Shown piece by piece: positions 1 to 12,612 of a stretch of 64,000 nucleotides of DNA (position 1 is the first letter of the stretch; each line of letters opens with the position of its first letter). Location of the stretch: NCBI RefSeq assembly GCF_020740795.1, contig NC_067286.1, positions 14,394,633-14,458,632 on the forward strand, given 5' to 3'. The notes beneath the pieces are model-generated. The model was not told the DNA's origin and searched no databases. It was given only the letters and a program-made list of their open reading frames with translations. The stretch is from Apus apus (lineage: Eukaryota; Chordata; Aves; Apodiformes; Apodidae). The translations under genes and the position numbers were made by a program.

Positions 1-3000
1 TTACACTTGCATGTTCCATGGATGTCCTTAGATTTTAGTTGCTCCATTTAAAAAAATATTGTATGCACCTTTAAAATGAAAATAGGATTGTTTACCTGAC
101 AGCTCCAAATGTAATTTCTGAGTGTTTGTGGAAGTATGTTCAAATTATTTCTTTAGCAGAGCAAAAGAGATGAGCTGTTTGACAGAAATGAGGTGTGGGT
201 GTGCACTCAGCTTCCAGTAGTTTGTTTTCATGGTTATCTGTGTAGAAAAAGAGTGAAAATGCATTGATGAAGCAAAAGCTGAAATCTTTCTTTGCATCCC
301 TGGTACAAAGCAGGAAGAGCTGTCTGTGCTCTGCAGGCTCTCTAAGCCATCCCTCTCTCAGGTCCCTATTTTTGGAAGCTCTGTAGAAGGTCAGTGGGAA
401 ACATAACCCCAGCTCCCAAGGCAAAAGCAGCCTGGATTATCATTCACGAGAAACTAAAGACGGATTGCTAGTAGAGAGCAAATAGTAACTCCTGTTAGCA
501 TTTCCTAGATGAACACAAGCAGCTTAAATTTCAGTTGTTCAAAATTAGTTGCTGAATTAAGATAAAATGTGAAGCTCTACTCACCCCCCCCATTGCCAGT
601 CATTCATTGTTTGTATCTAAAGTTTGAAATCTCATCACTGTTTCTGAGAAAATACTCCAAGAAGCTATCTAGACAAAGACTTTAATATAAACTTCAAGAG
701 AACAGGTATTTGTTGATTATAAAAGAATAATATTCATAATTGATTACTTTCTGTTTTAAAGTGCTGCACTTACATTAGGAAGGAATACATACATATATTG
801 ATACTTTATGTGTTTTATTAGAAATAGCCATTAAAATAAAAACATACAGCAGATCACAAAAGAGTTGTTTGGAAATTCCTCATTTTCCTTACGGTTGTCT
901 TGTACTGGGGCTTCTTGGCTCTGGTCTCTCTGGACAGCCTGAGATGCACTGGACAGGAGGTTGCTTCCTGTATCTGTGAACTATGCTGTTTTTTTTACTC
1001 TAACAAAAATCAAAACAAAAACGAATTTAAAAAAACAATAAAATTTGGAGTATCAAGGTGAGATATATGGAGAAGGTGACTCTGTAGCTACTCTATAGCT
1101 GCAGCTCCTAAACAAGTGAGTCTTCACAAATGCAACAGGACTGGGTTTTGCCCATTGTATCTGGGATCTGAGCCTCTGTGCGTGCCTGGTCAGGAGCTGG
1201 ATTTGTGCTGTATTTTAAAACTATTTTTAATATTAAGTAATTAATCAAATCTTGAAGTATATTTAGAAATTGCATTTTAAAGTTCTAGACCTTGAGAAGA
1301 AAGCACCACTTTAATAGTCTGATGAATGCCAAAAGCTGATTTATGGCTTCTTTTGACCCTCAGTCATGCAGCAGAAGCAAAGAAGCAGCTGGTAATGCAA
1401 CCAGTAAAAGTTAAAATAAAGAGGAGGAAATGCTATATAACAGAAGCAGAGGGATATTATTAGCCCCTGCACTCTGCCAGAGAAGACCCAGGGAACGAGA
1501 GAAGCTCTTTAGGAGGGCAGGGAAATTTCCCTCACTCTCGTACCCATCTCCCTCCCACACACCAGCTTTCAGGACTGGTGTTTCCCAGTGGGAGCCAGTC
1601 TGGACCAGGCTGTGTCATGACAGAGGTGAAGGGCGATAGATGCAGAGAGGTGCTGGGTGATCCCACAGCTGAGTCCAACACTTGCAATGTGGCTTTGCTA
1701 AAAGGGATTTCTTCAGTGTAATTAAGTGTGCTGGACAGGAGATAAAAATGTCACGAGTTGAGGCAGACGGGGAATTAAACCTGAGCTTTTCCTGTGTTTT
1801 GCATTGTCAAACTGGGCAGGACCAGGGTGACAGTTCATCTGAAGGCAGATGGCAAAATACAGACCTGCTGGACAGACATTGATGATTGCACCTGGATCAC
1901 AATGCTTAGAGGATGTTGTGTTGGTAGCACATGGGGAACCCTTGCTGTTCCTGCCCTGTGCAGCCCTCTGTCATGGGAAACACAGGGCAGTGCCTCTGCT
2001 AACCTTGCTGAGCGTGCTCTTAGAACACTGAGTCTTGATCATATGTCTCTCAGTGAGAAACTGCTCCAGGCATTGATTGCTCTGACAATGCAACCTCCTC
2101 TTCCTTCTCCAATTTGACCACTTGCTTTCTAAGATGAGCCCTCAACACCCTGAGCTCAGTAGGATGGCAAAGAGGGTGAGGTGCTGTAATGGGTACAGAT
2201 TCAAAGTTTTGCAAGGAGTGAAAAGACAAGAAAAATTAACATTAGTAATATTTAACTTAAAAAAACCCCAAACCAACAAAAATCCCCAAAAAACAGGCCA
2301 AAAAACCCCACAAAACCTATTCCAACTTTCTTAAAACAGAAAAAAGCTCTTCACATAGAAAACCACAAGAGCATTTAGAGGGGCAAAGAAAGAAGAATTT
2401 AAACCTTGGGCAAAGTGTGTTTGATACCAAATGAGGCCAGGTCTGTCTCATTAAGATTTTTGTGATCCTTCTGCATGTGAAATCCCTCTTTCTTAAATGC
2501 TGAGAGAGATGAACCAACACCCAATGCACTGAAGGAGATACAGTTGACACTTGCATAGTGGCATGGATACTTCCCAGCGTCTGCCCAGGCCTCCTCTGGA
2601 GGATCAGCATCAGCCAGTGTTCACTGTTTTCACAAGTACATCACCTTGATGCTGTTATTGCAGAAACAGCTCAGGCACTCAACTGCTGCTCAGTCATTTG
2701 CAGCTTTTCATGAAGTATCAAATTATAAATGTAAACCCCAGCAATTAGTCTGGTGTATTTAACATTGTGTTTTAACCTATGGAAAAGTCACCTTTGCTTG
2801 CATTTTTTGCTAAGTTCAGCCAGTTCCTTGTATACAGCAGCCCCCAAATTCCCTTCTGCTTGAAAGATTTTGTATTTTGTCTCAAGATACTGAATCAAAA
2901 TGCTCTAAAGATGTCTCATAGCTATTCTTGAAAATTTCTGCCAGCAATTTTTTATCCAACCTGATAATTCTTAAAAAATCCTCCTTTCCATTTTTTTCTT

Positions 3001-3441
3001 TATTCAGCTTCTCATACAATTTACAGTTTCCCTGCTAATCTTTAATCTTCTTTTGAATAACTTTTCTACTTTGCCATCCTGTCAAATGGTTTATTATTGT
3101 CCAAACGTGAGAGATCTCTTATTTTGATAAAAGTTTTCAGGAAGAATAAAGTAATTTAACTTGGTACACACAATATTTTCTAAGTTGGTCTTTCCCCTTT
3201 GTCTTGCCAAGCTTGTTTCCTTTCCTTGAAGATTTCTTAAAAACCATTAAATACTTCAATCTAATTCTTTGGAGTAATTGCTCTGAGCTTTGTTTTTAAA
3301 CATCAGCACAAAATTCTTATACTAAATTATATTTTTATCAGCTGGAAGTATCTTTGACCTGGAAAACTTATGAACTTATCATAAACACTTAATGTAGCTT
3401 CTTCTGCCTTTCTTTGACTTGGATATATCAAATTTCTTGAA
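1..3441. other. Intergenic or intronic DNA, no gene seen
   Basis: This is AT-rich unique-looking vertebrate DNA. Open frames here are short, overlap on both strands and show no recognisable protein domain. There are A/T-rich patches (around 720-850 and 1000-1040) and an A/C-rich patch near 2260-2320. I see no promoter, CpG island or RNA gene that I could defend. Confidence 0.6.
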
Positions 3442-6214
3442 TGTCCTGGTTTGAGCCAGGATAGAAACAACTGAGTTTTGCTTCCATCTTAGTTGAGATA
3501 GTCTCATTATTTATACTTCCCAGTTCCATCTTGAAAACTGAGGTCAAGTTCTCATTTAACTAGAGCATCCTCGATCTGTAACCTATCTGTACCATATAAC
3601 ACCTTTATTTTTTCTCCCTTGCTGTTCTCTTATTTGTTCACAACAATCTGTTGCTGCTTGTTCTGAGATAAAACTCTTCAAATTCACAAAACAACATTTG
3701 TTCAAGTTATAACAAAAAAATAGAATAATCTTTCTTACAGAGTTTCTTCTAGTGTGACATTTTTCACATATTTTAAACTTTTTTTCTAAACCTGTTTTGC
3801 ACTTTTTGAAATCAAGCGTGTGTTTTGTGTCATCTTAGAGAGTGAGGCATGGTCTATTTATTAAAAACAAAATAAAAGGGCTAAAATGGAAAAGCAACAG
3901 CTCTCAAAATGGAGACTGAAAATTAGTTTGCCCTTACCAAGTGAGATGGTTTTGGCAGCAATCACACTAAACAGGGATTTTCCAATCTTGGCTGCTAACA
4001 TGAGATTCCTTGTTCAGGATCACATTGCTTGTAGATTACAGAATTGGCCACAGAATAGACACACTGCTCAAATGACAGATTTGTCCAACCTGTGCCGTGT
4101 TACAGGAAACAGGGCCATGTTTTGTAAACCAGAGCTAATATTTTCCATCCGTAACCAAGTACAAGACTGATGAAGGACATAAAGAATATTCTGCAATGGA
4201 GAAGGACTGAAAGAAGAAAACCTTAGTCTTAAACAAAAATGAAATATGATTTTTTTACATCTCATTATAATTTGTAGTGTTCTCAAAACTAAGATTATTT
4301 TTTCTAGAAAAATGTAACATAAGCAGTCCAAAGCAGCTATGAGCAGACAGATCTTCCTGAGAGAGAATGTTGTAGCTTTTCTGTGCTTAAGACAAAACAT
4401 TTTTGTTTAGCAGTTGACTTTGTAACATTCCCATGAAAACGCATTGCGTATGTTATCAGGCAAAATGTCAAAGATGGGTCAGTTATGATGTGCATCATGT
4501 CCCCCTCCTTCCTACAAGACTGAACAAGCTCTGCCAAACTTGATTTCTTTTCTAGGATACCCAAACTTATATATGTTATGAGAAAACTAAGACTCCTACT
4601 TCTGCTTTACCCTAGCAATTCCCACTGAATGTGACAAACCTAAAATTAAATGGTAGATATTGGCCACAAAGAGCTTCCTCAGACTCACATGAAGAATAAG
4701 CAATGGTAAATATGTCATGGGTGTCCACTTCCACAAATACATTAGTACTTGGGGATAGTCAGCTCTTGGTAATTGTTAGTAGATGTTTAGCTTATGGTAG
4801 CACTAAAATGTCCCACTGAAGTATCACTTCCCATTTGGGGATGGAGGAGGATGGACTATCCCAAACCACTGAAGAGAGCAGCACATTGAAGCTGCTCCTC
4901 TTTGATAGTCAGTGGACAGAAATAACAATGCATCTCTTTCTGAAATAGTTCTCTCTGGTAGGCTAGGTGAGTCCTATCCTCAGCTGACCACTTCTTTTCC
5001 CTGAGTGGACAGGGAGAGCTGCAGATGTTTATATTGTACATCCCTGATCCTCAATGTTGCTGAGCATCTTGCAGCCTGTAAGCATAACACATGACTATCC
5101 ATCCAAGGGAGACCCACATTATGGATCAGGAGCTGAGCTGTGGGGAGGTAGATGGACCCGCTTCTCAGTGCTCCCAGCATTTACCTCCTGGTACGCTAAT
5201 GCTCTGAGTCCCTCCCTGCATGATGTGTTACAGAGCCCATAAAAGGATCAGTGGCAGATAGGCTTGTGTCTTTGGATAGCTGTTGGGTTGTGGGCCACCA
5301 AGTGTTTCTTGCTCCTTTTGAAGAAAAAGGTAATGGTGCCAGTCTGAGACATTTTTCTGATTTGTCCTTGCTAGAGAAGAGCTTGCCTGGGAGATGCTGT
5401 TGTGCTTCCAATATTGGTTTAGAGAGAAGAGGAGGCTCTGGCTGAGGTGCCAGCAGGGTCATCCTCTGTCAAGAGCTCTTGCTGAGCTCATCACATGTGG
5501 ACCAAGGGTGTGTAGACAGGAGTTCACATTTGCTAGCCTGAAATAGTGGTTTAGAAGATAAGGCCAGAAGTGCAAGTGTGAAACTGAGAGCTGTGTAAGT
5601 TTAAAAAGAACAATATCATAATGGCCCTGAATGGATGGTAGCAGGGTGCAAGAGGGGAGAAGCTTGGCAGCCTGGGGCTTCCAGTGATTGAGACAGCACA
5701 CCACAGCAAATGGCACTGGTTTTATGCAGAGCAGATGATCGTAGTCTTCACATTTGAGGAAGGGGATTTCTAAAGGGGCATAATTTGACTCCAAGTATTT
5801 CCCTGAGGTTGTTGCTCCTACAGCAGTCATGGGGCTGTGTTTAACCACAGTGTGAAAAATACTCTGTGCATGAAGTGAGTAGTCCTCTGCCCACTTGTAT
5901 TTGATATCAATGACAGCACAAAGCCCACGAGTGGCTAAGTTTATTTTCATAGAGATTGTCACTCCTGTAAACTATTGCATACATTTTCACCCTGATTTCT
6001 ATCTGCACAGAATAGCACCTGGCTAATCTAGGACTGTGATGGACCTGTAAAAATATTGTAATGTGCTCCTAGAAGTACATTTTATGTATAAAGATTAGCA
6101 AATCACTGGTTGGAAACATGACTCAGCTCTGTGACTAGTTAAAAGAAAGCTTGCTGAGGAAAAAAAAAAATCAGTAAAAGGAAAGTTGGCTTCATCCTGG
6201 CTCAAACCAGGGCA
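3442..6214. mobile_element. Possible element bounded by 21-base inverted repeats
   Basis: The left end (3442-3462) reads TGTCCTGGTTTGAGCCAGGA followed by T. Its reverse complement, with one mismatch, occupies 6194-6214, so the interval starts with TG and ends with CA as LTR elements do. From memory, many avian endogenous LTRs begin with a TGTCCTGGTTTGAGCC-like sequence. I see no target-site duplication: the flanks are cttgaa on the left and gtgtgt on the right. The interior has no retroviral or transposase motif; its longest frame, minus strand 5459-5962 (167 codons), is not recognisable. The two ends could also be two independent LTR fragments in opposite orientation. Confidence 0.35.
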
Positions 6215-9200
6215 GTGTGTCAAGAGAAATGAAGCAGCAGAGGTGACTCTCTTTTACCAGACAATGGACGTGGCTGCAAAATTCCAGTTAATAATCATGT
6301 ATTTCTGATGCCTAGAGAGACAACTTATTTAACTTTTCAGTGCTTGTAAAACAGAAAGAAAATTTCAAGTAAAGTTTAGTATCAAATTAAATGGTTTTCT
6401 CATACTGAGTAACAAACTTTTCCAGGAGGAAACAGCTTGTAGTGATGCTATAGCCTTCAGAAGGCTATATAAGAGAAATATGGATATCCTCTCAAATTAT
6501 AACAGCATTAGGGACTGTTACTCCAAAGAAGCTGTCATCCTACTTTAGGTAGTCAGTGTCTACTAAAATAGTGACAGAAAAAGGTAGAAACTGTGGTGAG
6601 GAGGTGGTTCATCTGGGGGAATGGCTGCCTACTCTTAAAACAACTGCTGCTACAAACTGGGAGCCTGTGCTATTCTTCTTGTAAAGACTAGCAATGGTCT
6701 GGGACATATTGTAGTATCTGTAACTGCAAGTTGAGTGAATGAGTACTAACAGTTCAAATTAGCCTTAAAGAGAGGGTTTGAGGTGTCTAGCTATAAAGGG
6801 AGTTTAGCCTTTTTTTACATTTTCATCTGGTAAGTGTCCAAGGTAAGTCTTGAATTTGCTTTAGATGGAGGTTTACGATAAGAACTCTCTTTGGCCCAAA
6901 AAGAGTAGGTGTACTTGTATATTTGGTAATATAAAGTCTTTTAGAATGAGTACTGGTATTGTCTTAATGCAATACCTTCTTCACCTTGTAAAGCAACACT
7001 CATTGATGCTTGCTATTGCTTTTGCTAAGGTTAAGTCTAGAGTTCAAGCTTTGCTTAGGTCTGATTTGAGAAACAGAGAAGCCTCGTTATTTACAGTTAA
7101 TGATAATCACAGGGAGATGGGACAGCAGAGCCAAGTACCTTTTCCCACAGCTTCATTGAGGAGAAACTGAACGAGCAGCACTTCCACGGTTGCCGTGTGG
7201 GGCTGAAATTATGTGGAAGTGGAGAGCCTGTTTGACCTAGATAGGAGACATGCAATAAAGCTAATCATCCTCAAAGGAGAGCTAGTGTTGCCATTGCTAA
7301 ATGCAACCTTCCCATTTCAAAGCAGGTCATAGCCAATTGGCTGTCTCTGTTCACTGGGTCAGGGCTTAGGGCAGTGTTTTTTTTCTGGCTGATTCAGATG
7401 AAAGTTGGTCGTAAGTCCACTGCCTTACGCCAGTTTTGGCCAGGCAATTTAAGGGCAGACAATAGCTGTCCCATTCACAGGCTGCTCTGCTTGTCTAGTA
7501 GGCTGCTGCTGATTTTTAAGATTAGTACTGAAGCTGGGAAATAGGATGTTTCAGAAAAACAGAGGTAGCTGAGCCTACATAACTAATGGATTTCTTAATG
7601 GCTGCAGGGACAAGACAAAGGCCAGCTTTAGCAGACATTTCTGTTCAGCATTTACTAGAAATATCCATGATCACTGTGACTCAGTCTGCTGATTGTGGCT
7701 TTGTTAACAAGATCTGGGTAACAAGTTAACTTGTTAACAAGTAGAACTGGATCTGGGTTTATGGCTGTCAACACAGGGGCTTCAGACACACATTTATTGT
7801 GGGCACATAGTCCTGCAGAGGTAGGATGAGCTGACATGCTCTTTGGAGAAGGGTTAAGCTTTAGTTTTTCTAAACTGAACTTAAACACTTCTGTAGTATT
7901 TAGGCAGTGGTTAGGGCTGAGCTGGAGACTCCAGCTCTGGAAAGCTGATGCTATTGGTTCAGTTCTTGGATCCTTGTGCTTTAGCCAAAGTTGGATGAGC
8001 AAAAGGAGAATGCTTATCATGGCCTGGGTTGGTCAGGGATATACCATCTTGCTAAACAGCCAGCCTTGCAAGCTCCCAGTACTGGGCCCCATAACTGGTT
8101 TGCTAGTTTTAATTAAAGAATGAGTTACCAAAACCTAGATATAGTTACAGCTAAGGGTGGTGGTTAATGGTGGGACTGCAGACTTGCTTCTGCTCTGCGC
8201 TCTGCCTTTTAGGTTTAGGCTGGAAGCTGGGACTGGCTGTGTAGTTATCTAGTGACTCATCCTGGGGCAGTGCCTGCAGGTGGGATTAACACCGGATTAA
8301 GTAAAGACATGGGACCAGAAATAAGCACCTTATTTACTCAGTTCTTTCCATTGTTTCCTATTTTGGGAAATTCACTTTTCAGCCTGTGATCAACATGCTC
8401 AGAAGTTCCTTTTGTGGGTGATATGTGAACCTCCGAGCTTATCCTGACCCTTTACATTTATTTTCATTGGTAAATTGTTATTTATAGCAAGGAGTTTGAC
8501 AGAGCCTGAGGAATTATTGGCTGTATGTTTTATAAAGCAAGCCAAATGAGGAACAAAAATAATTTGGATTCAAATTCCTCTAAGCCCAAGCTTTGCATTA
8601 GCATTGCTGGTGTTCATGGGCTCCATAAAAATCTGCATTAAAGCCTTTCGGGTTTGTTCAGTCGTTCTATTATCTTGCAGAATTGGGACCTCTAGCCTAA
8701 TTCAACCCTGGAAAAATAAGAATTTGGCGTAGCTTGAAATTTGATAGTAGACATGGAGGAAGATGGTGCATAAACTGTTAAACTGCTGTCACATGAGGCC
8801 ACGGACAAGAGAAATATATGGAGCAAAGGGGACTGTGGAGCTACCATTTGGGCAAAACTGTTGTGTTTTTGCAAAGCATTTCTCTGGGATAGGGAGTGAC
8901 CTGGGATGCCCTGGCAACATACCTGGGCATCAAGTCAGAGTCATGCACCATGTGACAAGGGGCTATCTTGTACTTGGCTCTGACTGATCACTTTTCCATT
9001 TGCACAGCAAGTAGGTCAGTCACCACGCAGGCAAATTGAGAGGCTGCCATCTTCCTGTGGCACAAGAACAAGCTCCTGGGGATTGGGAAGTCATTGAGAA
9101 GGCAGTAAGAAAAGCCAGAGCCTGATGCTGCTGGTAAAACACTAGGGAAGAATGGGGAAATATTACATTAACAAATATTACAGTTGTAATGTTTGTAGAT

Positions 9201-10899
9201 ATTATCTGCATCAAACTGTAAGTATCATGGTGTTGTGAAAAGCTTTGGCAGTGCTTTGCAAAGAATTAGGGTCTGCAGTGAAATGAGAGCAGACGAAAAA
9301 GGGAAGCAATTATGCAAAACACTCATGAGGTTTTACCCTTCCAAATGTTTATGTGGGCCAGCTTGTGTTGTCCCTGTTTTGACCACCTGCTTGCTGCTGA
9401 CTATTATTTTCCCTTTCTTCCTTGGACTTTATTGGAGCAGCAAGCAAATATATAAAGGACTGGATTTATTTTCTTTTTCTGTTCTGCTAATACTCAGTTA
9501 GAAAGAGGAGCTAAATGTCCAGGCAAGCAGATCTGAATCATGTCCCCAAGTTCTCAGGCAACCTAGTGAGGGTTCCTGTGTTATGTGCCTGGAACTCCCA
9601 GTGGTCATACCAGACTAGAATGGGTGTTTAGATGTTGCTAAAAGGTAAGAAAGATCAACATTTAGGTTTTTTTCCTCGTAAACACAAAATGTGCTCAGCC
9701 CTGTAGGTTATGGCAGACTATGCCCAGGTTCTTAGTGAGCCTGGGCTTTCCCAGTCCATCCCCTGTCCTCCAACATATTTGCTGTGCAGTTAACCCAGGG
9801 CTGGATGTTTTGAACCAGAAGGTCCCAGGGGCTGTTTTCCCTGCAAAACGTGTCATCCACACTTTCCTCACCATGGGGGACACTCCCAGAGGCTGATATT
9901 TCATATCGCCACGTTGCTACAGCCCTCCATGACAAGGAGAAAATTTCAGCCGCTCGCCTCTTTGGGTTGCAGACCTTTATGAATACCGCAACTAATAGCC
10001 CGGGTAAGTGGAAGATTAATTTCTATACCACCTGGCAGCAAGCTGTGGATTAGGCTGCTGTCCCTCGTGTGGGTTTAGTGTTGGAGGAACAGGGCACTTG
10101 AGTACCCAGACAATCAGCCTCTTGTTTAAACAATGAGTTTCTCAGTCTTGTTAGCCAGCAGTCTTAAATTTTCATTTCATTCTGGTATGCAGGCTTGTGT
10201 GATGTGGAGAATTGCTTCAGTGCAGAAAGACTGTAAACCTGTTCAATTAAAGGAAATGCTCAGATCCAGCTGTTAGCATCCCATGAATGCCAGTGCTCCT
10301 TGTGGAGTAAATAAGACCGACACACTCTGCCCTTGGAAAAGATGCAATGATTTGCGCCTTAATTCCCTTGAAAAAAGAGCCTTTGTTGGAGAAGGATGGT
10401 TGGGGAAAAAGGGAGGAATGCAAAGCTTGGTGCAGAAAAGGCCCAGCAAGACAAAGTCTTCTGCAGATAACAGTGAGGTCTCTATAGCATAAGCCTAGTA
10501 ACAAGGCAACATAAGAAGCACGTACAGTACAAGCTCCTGTTACAGCTATAGAATTGTCTTGTAAATTTGGATTACTTTCATGAAGAAGCATATGTTGCAG
10601 AGTAACCTACCCCATGCTTTCACTTCCAAGAAACAGGCTAACAAGCATGGCTGTGGTGTGCACAAGCGTGCTTGCACCGTTTGCATCTGGCTGTTCAGCT
10701 GCCTTGGTTTTGGTGACACTTTGCTGCACTCATTTGTGGGTGACAGGATTGTTTGGATACTATTAGGGGGGTCACTTGGTCATGCCAGATGCCTTTGTGC
10801 AGGTCTGGAAAATATATGTATGTGTGTGTATAAAAGACATCTTGTGTATTTTTATTATTATGTATTTATTTCTTTGCCTCTGTCTTTACTGCTTCAGAG
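6215..10899. other. Non-coding stretch with CpG-retaining blocks
   Basis: No gene is supported. The short open frames, for example + 9235-9501 with a hydrophobic middle, have no recognisable family and no splice context. Three blocks (about 8470-8690, 9890-10060 and 10240-10400) contain homeodomain-like TAAT words, AT-rich cores and several CpGs in otherwise CpG-poor DNA. That composition is typical of conserved non-coding elements, but this was judged by eye and no alignment was possible. Confidence 0.5.
7701..7741. repeat. Short palindromic duplication around GTTAAC
   Basis: The word ttgttaacaag occurs at 7701-7711 and again at 7731-7741. Between them, 7720-7735 is a perfect 16-base palindrome, AACAAGTTAACTTGTT. 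The word gatctggg also recurs, at 7711 and 7749. This looks like a small local duplication that created a cruciform-prone site. Confidence 0.7.
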
Positions 10900-11623
10900 T
10901 CTCCCCAGGAGCCCCAGAAGAAGTCAGGAGTTTGCTTTGGTAGATGAGGATTGGGTTAGGGATCAGTTAAGCAATCTGGACATCCATAAATCGATGGGTC
11001 CAGATGGAATATACCCATGGTTGCTGAGGGAGCTGGCGGAGGTCATTGCTAGGCCACTCTCCATCATCTTTGGTAAGTCTTGGGCAACAGGAGAGGTGCC
11101 CGAGGACTGGAGAACAGCAAATGTCACTCCAGTCTACAAGAAGGGCAAGAAGGAGGACCCGGGTAACTATAGACTGGTCAGCCTCACCTCCATCCCTGGA
11201 AAGGTGATGGAACAACTTGTTCTTGGCACTATCTCTAGACATATCAAGGATGAGGGGGTCATTAAGAGCAGTCAACATGGTTTTACCAAGGGGAAGTCAT
11301 GTTTGACCAACCTTATAGCCTTCTATGAAGAAGTAACTAGGTGGATAGATAATGATAGGGCAGTAGATGTGGTTTATCTTGATTTCAGTAAAGCATTTGA
11401 CACTGTCTCCCACAGCATCCTTGTAGGTAAACTGAGAAAGTGTGGTCTTGATGATCAGGTAGTGAGATGGATTGTGAACTGGTTGAAAGGAAGAAGTCAG
11501 AGAGTTGTGGTCACTGGGACAAAATCTAGTTGGAGGTCTGTGACTAGTGGAGTCCTTCAGGGGTCAGTACTGGGACCAGTGCTGTTCAATATTTTCATCA
11601 ATGACCTGGATGAGGGAACAGAG
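10900..11623 (+). pseudogene. CR1 reverse transcriptase, N-terminal part
   Basis: The translation shows the classic non-LTR reverse-transcriptase blocks in order: [54 protein letters not shown], the [14 protein letters not shown] block, [16 protein letters not shown] (with the first catalytic aspartate) and [20 protein letters not shown]. The reading is open from within unrelated upstream sequence, so no native start codon is present. Just after DLDEGTE the frame changes, and the next recognisable CR1 residues (GGVADTPEG) lie in another frame. The segment between, which normally carries the two remaining catalytic aspartates, is absent. The product would be inactive. The copy is otherwise well preserved, so it is not among the oldest here. 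Confidence 0.9.
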
Positions 11624-12408
11624 TGGGAGGAGTGGCTGACACACCAGAAGGCTGTGCTGCCATTCAGAGAGGCCTAGACAGGCTGGAGAGTTGGGCAGGG
11701 AGAAACTTGATGAAATACAACACGGGCAAGTGTAGAGTCTTGCATCTGGGGAAGAACAACCCCATGTACCAGTACAGGTTGGGAGATGACCTGCTGGAGA
11801 GTAGTGTAGGAGAAAGGGACCTGGGGGTCCTGGTGGACAGGAGGATGACTATAAACCAGCACTGTGCCCTTGTGGCCAAGAAGGCCAATGGCATCCTGAG
11901 GTGTCTTAGAAAGGGTGTGGTTAGTAGGTCAAGGGAGATTCTCCTCCCCCTCTATTCTGCCTTGGTGAGGCCGCATCTGGAATATTGTGTCCAGTTCTGG
12001 GCTTCTCAGTTCAGGAAGGACAGGGAACTGCTTGAAAGAGTCCAATGCAGAGCCACAAAGATGATGAAGGGAGTGGAACATCTCCCTTACGAGGAAAGGC
12101 TGAGGGAGCTGGGTCTCTTTAGCTTGGAGAAGAGGAGACTGAGGGGTGACCTCATCAGTGTTTACAAATACATTAAGGGCGAGTGTCAGGAGGACAGAGC
12201 CAGGCTTTTTTCAGTGATGTCTAGTGATAGGACAAGGGGCAGTGGGTGCAAACTGGAACATAAGAGGTTCCATGTAAATATCAGAAAAAACTTCTTTGCT
12301 GTGAGAGTGACAGAGCCCTGGGACAGGCTGCCCAGAGAGGCTGTGGAGTCTCCTTTGCTGGAGACATTCAAAACCCACCTGGACATGTTCTTGTGTGATG
12401 TGCTCTAG
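11623..12408 (+). pseudogene. CR1 reverse transcriptase, C-terminal part
   Basis: This frame continues the CR1 protein after the deletion, beginning near [10 protein letters not shown] and ending at the TAG at 12406-12408. It contains typical CR1 thumb and C-terminal blocks: [88 protein letters not shown] and SDRTRGSG. It stays open for about 260 codons, which points to a fairly recent insertion. There is no ATG of its own at the natural position; the apparent start is a GTG created by the junction. It has no cellular role that I can infer. Confidence 0.9.
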
Positions 12409-12486
12409 GTGACCCTGCTCTGGCAGGGGGGTTGCACTAGATGATCTTTCAAGGTCCCTTCCAACCCCTGAGATTCTGTGATTCTG

Positions 12487-12612
12487 TTCTTTTTTTGTTG
12501 TGTTTTTTTTTTTTTTTTTGTATATCTATACATATGAATGTGTTATATTTTATCCATAAAATACTATATATAAACATAATGTGATTTTTATATAAATACA
12601 TATAAAAGAACT
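12487..12612. repeat. Poly-T and TA-rich tract after the CR1 tail
   Basis: A T-run interrupted by a few G residues (12487-12520) is followed by a TATA-rich low-complexity stretch with many tatata and ataaata words. It lies immediately 3' of the CR1 tail and is probably an expanded insertion-site microsatellite. Confidence 0.8.

Larger units (their letters stand above)
10900..12490 (+). mobile_element. 5'-truncated CR1 LINE copy
   Basis: This is the longest retrotransposon copy in the window. It holds about the last half of the CR1 second open frame (reverse transcriptase onward) and the short 3' untranslated region. The 3' end has the hallmark CR1 tail: a GGTGACCCTGCTCTGGCAGG-like segment, then 'ttggactagatgatct'-type sequence (here ttgcactagatgatct), then short gattctgtgattctg repeats, with no poly-A. 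The 5' end lacks the endonuclease domain, as expected from target-primed reverse transcription that stopped early. A T-rich tract follows directly (12487-12520). It is non-autonomous because its reverse transcriptase frame is broken (see the two pseudogene entries). Confidence 0.95.

Noticed and set aside
5459-5962. Minus-strand open frame of 167 codons
   Set aside because: No recognisable domain, no splice or promoter context, and it sits inside a possible mobile element. Kept only as an unexplained frame.
9235-9501. Plus-strand frame of 88 codons with a hydrophobic segment
   Set aside because: No family recognised, no promoter or splice context; the hydrophobicity comes from a T-rich stretch.
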